Translations under genes and position numbers: made by a program
Part shown: positions 22,183 to 23,583 of the stretch, piece by piece
Layout of the letters: every line of letters starts with the position of its first letter
Numbering within the stretch: the first letter of the stretch is position 1
DNA from: a virus
Virus record (IMG/VR): IMGVR_UViG_3300009086_000107
Coordinates: 1-23,583 of that record
Strand: one strand, 5' to 3'
DNA: 23,583 nucleotides
The notes under the pieces: model-generated
The model's database searches: none
Told to the model about the DNA's origin: nothing
What the model saw: the letters and a program-made list of their open reading frames with translations, nothing else

Positions 22183-22261
22183 CACTTTTCTTAGACCAAT
22201 TTGTCATAAAAATCACACTTTTATGCACTTTAGTTTGGTCAAAACACACACTTTTATGCAC
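22181..22261. repeat. Three repeats with 33-bp period upstream of an early promoter
   Basis: ACACTTTT occurs at 22182-22189, 22215-22222 and 22248-22255, each exactly 33 bp apart. The two copies farthest from the promoter extend to 15 identical bases (CACACTTTTATGCAC at 22214-22228 and 22247-22261), followed by TTAGT one base later in both. The nearest copy ends on the -35 box of the promoter at 22154-22182. A GACCAA/TTGGTC inverted repeat (22194-22199, 22235-22240) spans the middle. The layout suggests stacked binding sites on one face of the DNA. Confidence 0.66.
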
Positions 22262-22262
22262 G

Positions 22263-22805
22263 TTAGTCTTGACGGTAGAAGATATGAGATCCAATAGTCC
22301 CTACTTGTTGTAAGGATGGAGCCCAATAGGGATTGACATAGGTAGTGTGGTAATGGGTGGCACCCTCTGTAATACCACGGAACTTACCAACATGTAACAT
22401 TCTGTAAGCAACATACACCGATTCTTCCCATGCATCTACTTCAGTTGCGGTATCACCTTTCCCGTCACAATACCAACTGAACTGACAACGATTTCTTACT
22501 GGTACAAGAATGGTAGGATCTTTCCAAGAGGGTTTAGTCTCACCTTGATACACCACTGAACAGACATCACTTGGATATCTGTCGTCACGTACGCGATTCA
22601 GAACTACATCGGCAACTGCATATTTACCTGCAAGGTTCTCTGACCTCGACTCATGATAAACATTCATCGCCAAACAATGCAGGTCTTGTGATCGATATTC
22701 CAACGAACTATCCATCGTGATGCCATCATCAAAGGTGCTTGCATTGATCCCATTGATGATCAATAACAGAAAGAATGCAGGTAACACTAGTTTGATTATA
22801 TTCAT
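22263..22805 (-). CDS. Secreted SleB-type cell-wall hydrolase (probable endolysin)
   Basis: 180 aa. The N-terminus MNIIKLVLPAFFLLLIINGINA is a signal peptide with possible cleavage after Ala22. Residues about 41-178 are the hydrolase_2/SleB domain: LHCLAMNVYHESRSENLAGKY (E52 as catalytic acid), AVADVVLNRVRDDRYPSDVCSVVYQ, CQFSWYCDG, GATHYHTTYVNPYWAPSL and IGSHIFYR. These enzymes are lytic transglycosylases that cut peptidoglycan glycan strands. The signal sequence suggests export by the host Sec system, so no pore-forming holin is strictly needed for export. It lies in the early-type block, not with late genes. TAG of the 84-aa gene is 2 nt before ATG 22805. A role in host wall modification rather than lysis cannot be excluded. 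Confidence 0.92.
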   Translation of the reverse strand: MNIIKLVLPAFFLLLIINGINASTFDDGITMDSSLEYRSQDLHCLAMNVYHESRSENLAGKYAVADVVLNRVRDDRYPSDVCSVVYQGETKPSWKDPTILVPVRNRCQFSWYCDGKGDTATEVDAWEESVYVAYRMLHVGKFRGITEGATHYHTTYVNPYWAPSLQQVGTIGSHIFYRQD

Positions 22806-22807
22806 AT

Positions 22808-23062
22808 CTACGTTTCTTTCGGAAATAAAGACAGTTGACGAGGAGCGAAAGGATCTGGGACAATAAGCGCCATCCCCTCTTCCTCTTCTACGTAATTCGA
22901 AACTTCTTCTACCGCATCTACATAATCTATGCGTTCACAAAGTTTACCAACTATACGTTCTTGGTTCTCTATAGACGCATCGTTGGATAGATCTTCGAGT
23001 TGATCTAAACACCACTCGCCCATTTCACCTCGGGCATACCAAGGGGTTCCTGTTGTTCTCAT
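22808..23062 (-). CDS. Small acidic protein with C-terminal sliding-clamp-binding motif
   Basis: 84 aa, acidic (EEVSNYVEEEEG). Mostly helical in look (GEMGEWCLDQLEDLSNDASI, ENQERIVGKLCERIDYVDAV). The C-terminus PFAPRQLSLFPKET holds Q76-L77-S78-L79-F80, the exact bacterial beta-clamp pentapeptide consensus QL(S/D)LF, preceded and followed by Pro in an exposed tail. No other domain seen. Its start overlaps the stop of the 62-aa gene by 4 nt and it ends 2 nt before the hydrolase. I infer that it can bind the host DnaN clamp or the phage clamp. Confidence 0.76.
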   Translation of the reverse strand: MRTTGTPWYARGEMGEWCLDQLEDLSNDASIENQERIVGKLCERIDYVDAVEEVSNYVEEEEGMALIVPDPFAPRQLSLFPKET

Positions 23063-23247
23063 ACTACCTCCATTACAATTCCAATTCTCTTTTCACGGTT
23101 GACCTCAATAGTCACCGTATCACCAACCCGCCGGCGTTCGCCTTCGGCATCACAAAACACGTGGGTCTTTATTACCCGTTTACCATAGTAACGGTACTCA
23201 ATCTTATACTCATTCCAGTTCCAGACTGGAAGGGTGAAAAAACTCAA
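23059..23247 (-). CDS. Small unknown protein (62 aa), TTG start
   Basis: Reads SFFTLPVWNWNEYKIEYRYY, then GKRVIKTHVFCDAEGERRRV, GDTVTIEVNREKRIGIVMEVV. The alternating strands and the closing GDxVxIE...GIVxEV pattern look like a small SH3/KOW-like beta barrel. The start is TTG 23247: AAAGGAGG lies 7 nt upstream, as strong a ribosome site as any in the window, and TTGA overlaps the previous stop. Function unknown. Confidence 0.76.
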   Translation of the reverse strand: MSFFTLPVWNWNEYKIEYRYYGKRVIKTHVFCDAEGERRRVGDTVTIEVNREKRIGIVMEVV

Positions 23248-23579
23248 GCTGCAACCTCCTTTCCATAAACATGATCAACTTCAAAACCGCACATCGCGAC
23301 TTTGTATTTTATATTACCCATTAACATCTGATCACCCATTGAGGTAGACCGCAGACCGTACGTCACACCTTCGTGGACTGGCAGTTCTGCCATGACGGTC
23401 ACATCTTCTGAATAGTCGGGATTAGGTTCAAAGTCATTACGACTCCACGAACCACCAAGGTTCTGAGTACGATGGTATGCATACTCAAGGGCTTCATCAC
23501 CCGTACGATTACCAACCTCAACAAAGGCAACAACTCGGGGCGAATCTTCAAACGCCGTGTGGATAACTGATATTTTCAT
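23244..23579 (-). CDS. Unknown conserved phage protein (111 aa)
   Basis: Reads MKISVIHTAFEDSPRVVAFV, then EVGNRTGDEALEYAYHRTQN, GGSWSRND, VTVMAELPVHEGVTYGLRST and SMGDQMLMGNIKYKVAMCGF. The EALEYAYxRTQNxxGSWS and GLRSTSxGD phrases are of the kind seen in small proteins of other marine phages, so I regard it as a conserved gene. ATG 23579 is 4 nt from the window edge, so the ribosome site cannot be judged. It is the first visible gene of a four-gene unit ending with the hydrolase. Function unknown. Confidence 0.8.
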   Translation of the reverse strand: MKISVIHTAFEDSPRVVAFVEVGNRTGDEALEYAYHRTQNLGGSWSRNDFEPNPDYSEDVTVMAELPVHEGVTYGLRSTSMGDQMLMGNIKYKVAMCGFEVDHVYGKEVAA

Positions 23580-23583
23580 TAGA

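Noticed and set aside
22194-22240. Intrinsic terminator after the SleB gene (GACCAA/TTGGTC)
   Set aside because: The stem is only 6 bp with a 35-nt loop and has no T run after it; kept only as a note with the repeats.
22181-22261. CRISPR-like array
   Set aside because: Only three short repeats, one degenerate, with interrupted similarity and a promoter abutting them; no long repeat-spacer pattern.
21756-22313. Open frame of 185 codons on the plus strand spanning the 22124 promoter
   Set aside because: Crosses the promoter, the 33-bp repeats and two better-supported minus-strand genes; no ribosome site; composition unlike a protein.
1-23583. tRNA genes, insertion sequences, integrase or attachment sites
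   Set aside because: None seen by eye on either strand; the genes are packed so tightly that no gap exceeds about 140 nt.

Overview
The window is a 23.6-kb piece of a T4-type (contractile-tailed) bacteriophage genome. The gene set is T4 baseplate, tail, head-completion and replication/late-transcription genes: gp8, gp6, gp25, split gp5, gp27, gp53, gp48, gp4, gp54-like, gp26/gp51, a tape measure, gp32 and gp33. Base composition is moderate (about 43% GC by eye). The proteins are shorter and more divergent than in T4 itself, and several small genes resemble families common in marine T4-like phages (cyanophages, pelagiphages and relatives). The host is therefore probably a marine Gram-negative bacterium, but nothing here identifies it.

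Layout. (1) Positions 1-11404, minus strand: a late baseplate block read gp48 > gp53 > gp27-like > gp5 OB part > amidase hub protein > gp5 beta-helix part > 207-aa protein > gp25 > small protein > gp6 > gp8 (cut by the window edge). Most junctions from gp48 to the 207-aa gene are 1- or 4-nt overlaps. Exact T4-type late -10 boxes (TATAAATA) precede gp48, gp25 and gp8. (2) Positions 11462-15818, plus strand: gp4 nuclease-like head completion protein, a 51-aa membrane protein, a conserved protein with no visible standard start codon, a tail-tube-fold protein, gp26, a -1-frame extension and the tape measure protein. (3) Positions 15815-23579, minus strand: an early/middle block with gp32, a DUF2452-type protein, a phage S-adenosylmethionine synthetase (metK), gp33, dCMP deaminase, a secreted SleB-type cell-wall hydrolase and about a dozen small conserved or unknown genes, with sigma70-like promoters in front of three units.

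How the genes work together. The left block builds the baseplate wedges and the central hub/spike. The plus-strand block caps the head and supplies the tube initiator, the tape measure and its likely chaperones. The right block provides ssDNA binding, nucleotide supply, SAM supply, the late-transcription coactivator and lysis.

Most notable. (a) A complete-looking -1 ribosomal frameshift cassette joins gp26 to a gp51-like tail directly upstream of the tape measure gene. (b) The single T4 gp5 polypeptide (OB fold, lysozyme, beta-helix) is spread over three consecutive genes, with an amidase domain in place of the lysozyme and a lysozyme-like domain that looks dead. (c) Phage metK. (d) A repeated promoter-leader-start cassette, one copy preceded by three 33-bp-spaced repeats. 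(e) A small acidic protein ending in a perfect bacterial sliding-clamp-binding pentapeptide. (f) A gene apparently starting at AUC. No tRNA, CRISPR array, insertion sequence or gene-free stretch over 300 bases was seen.
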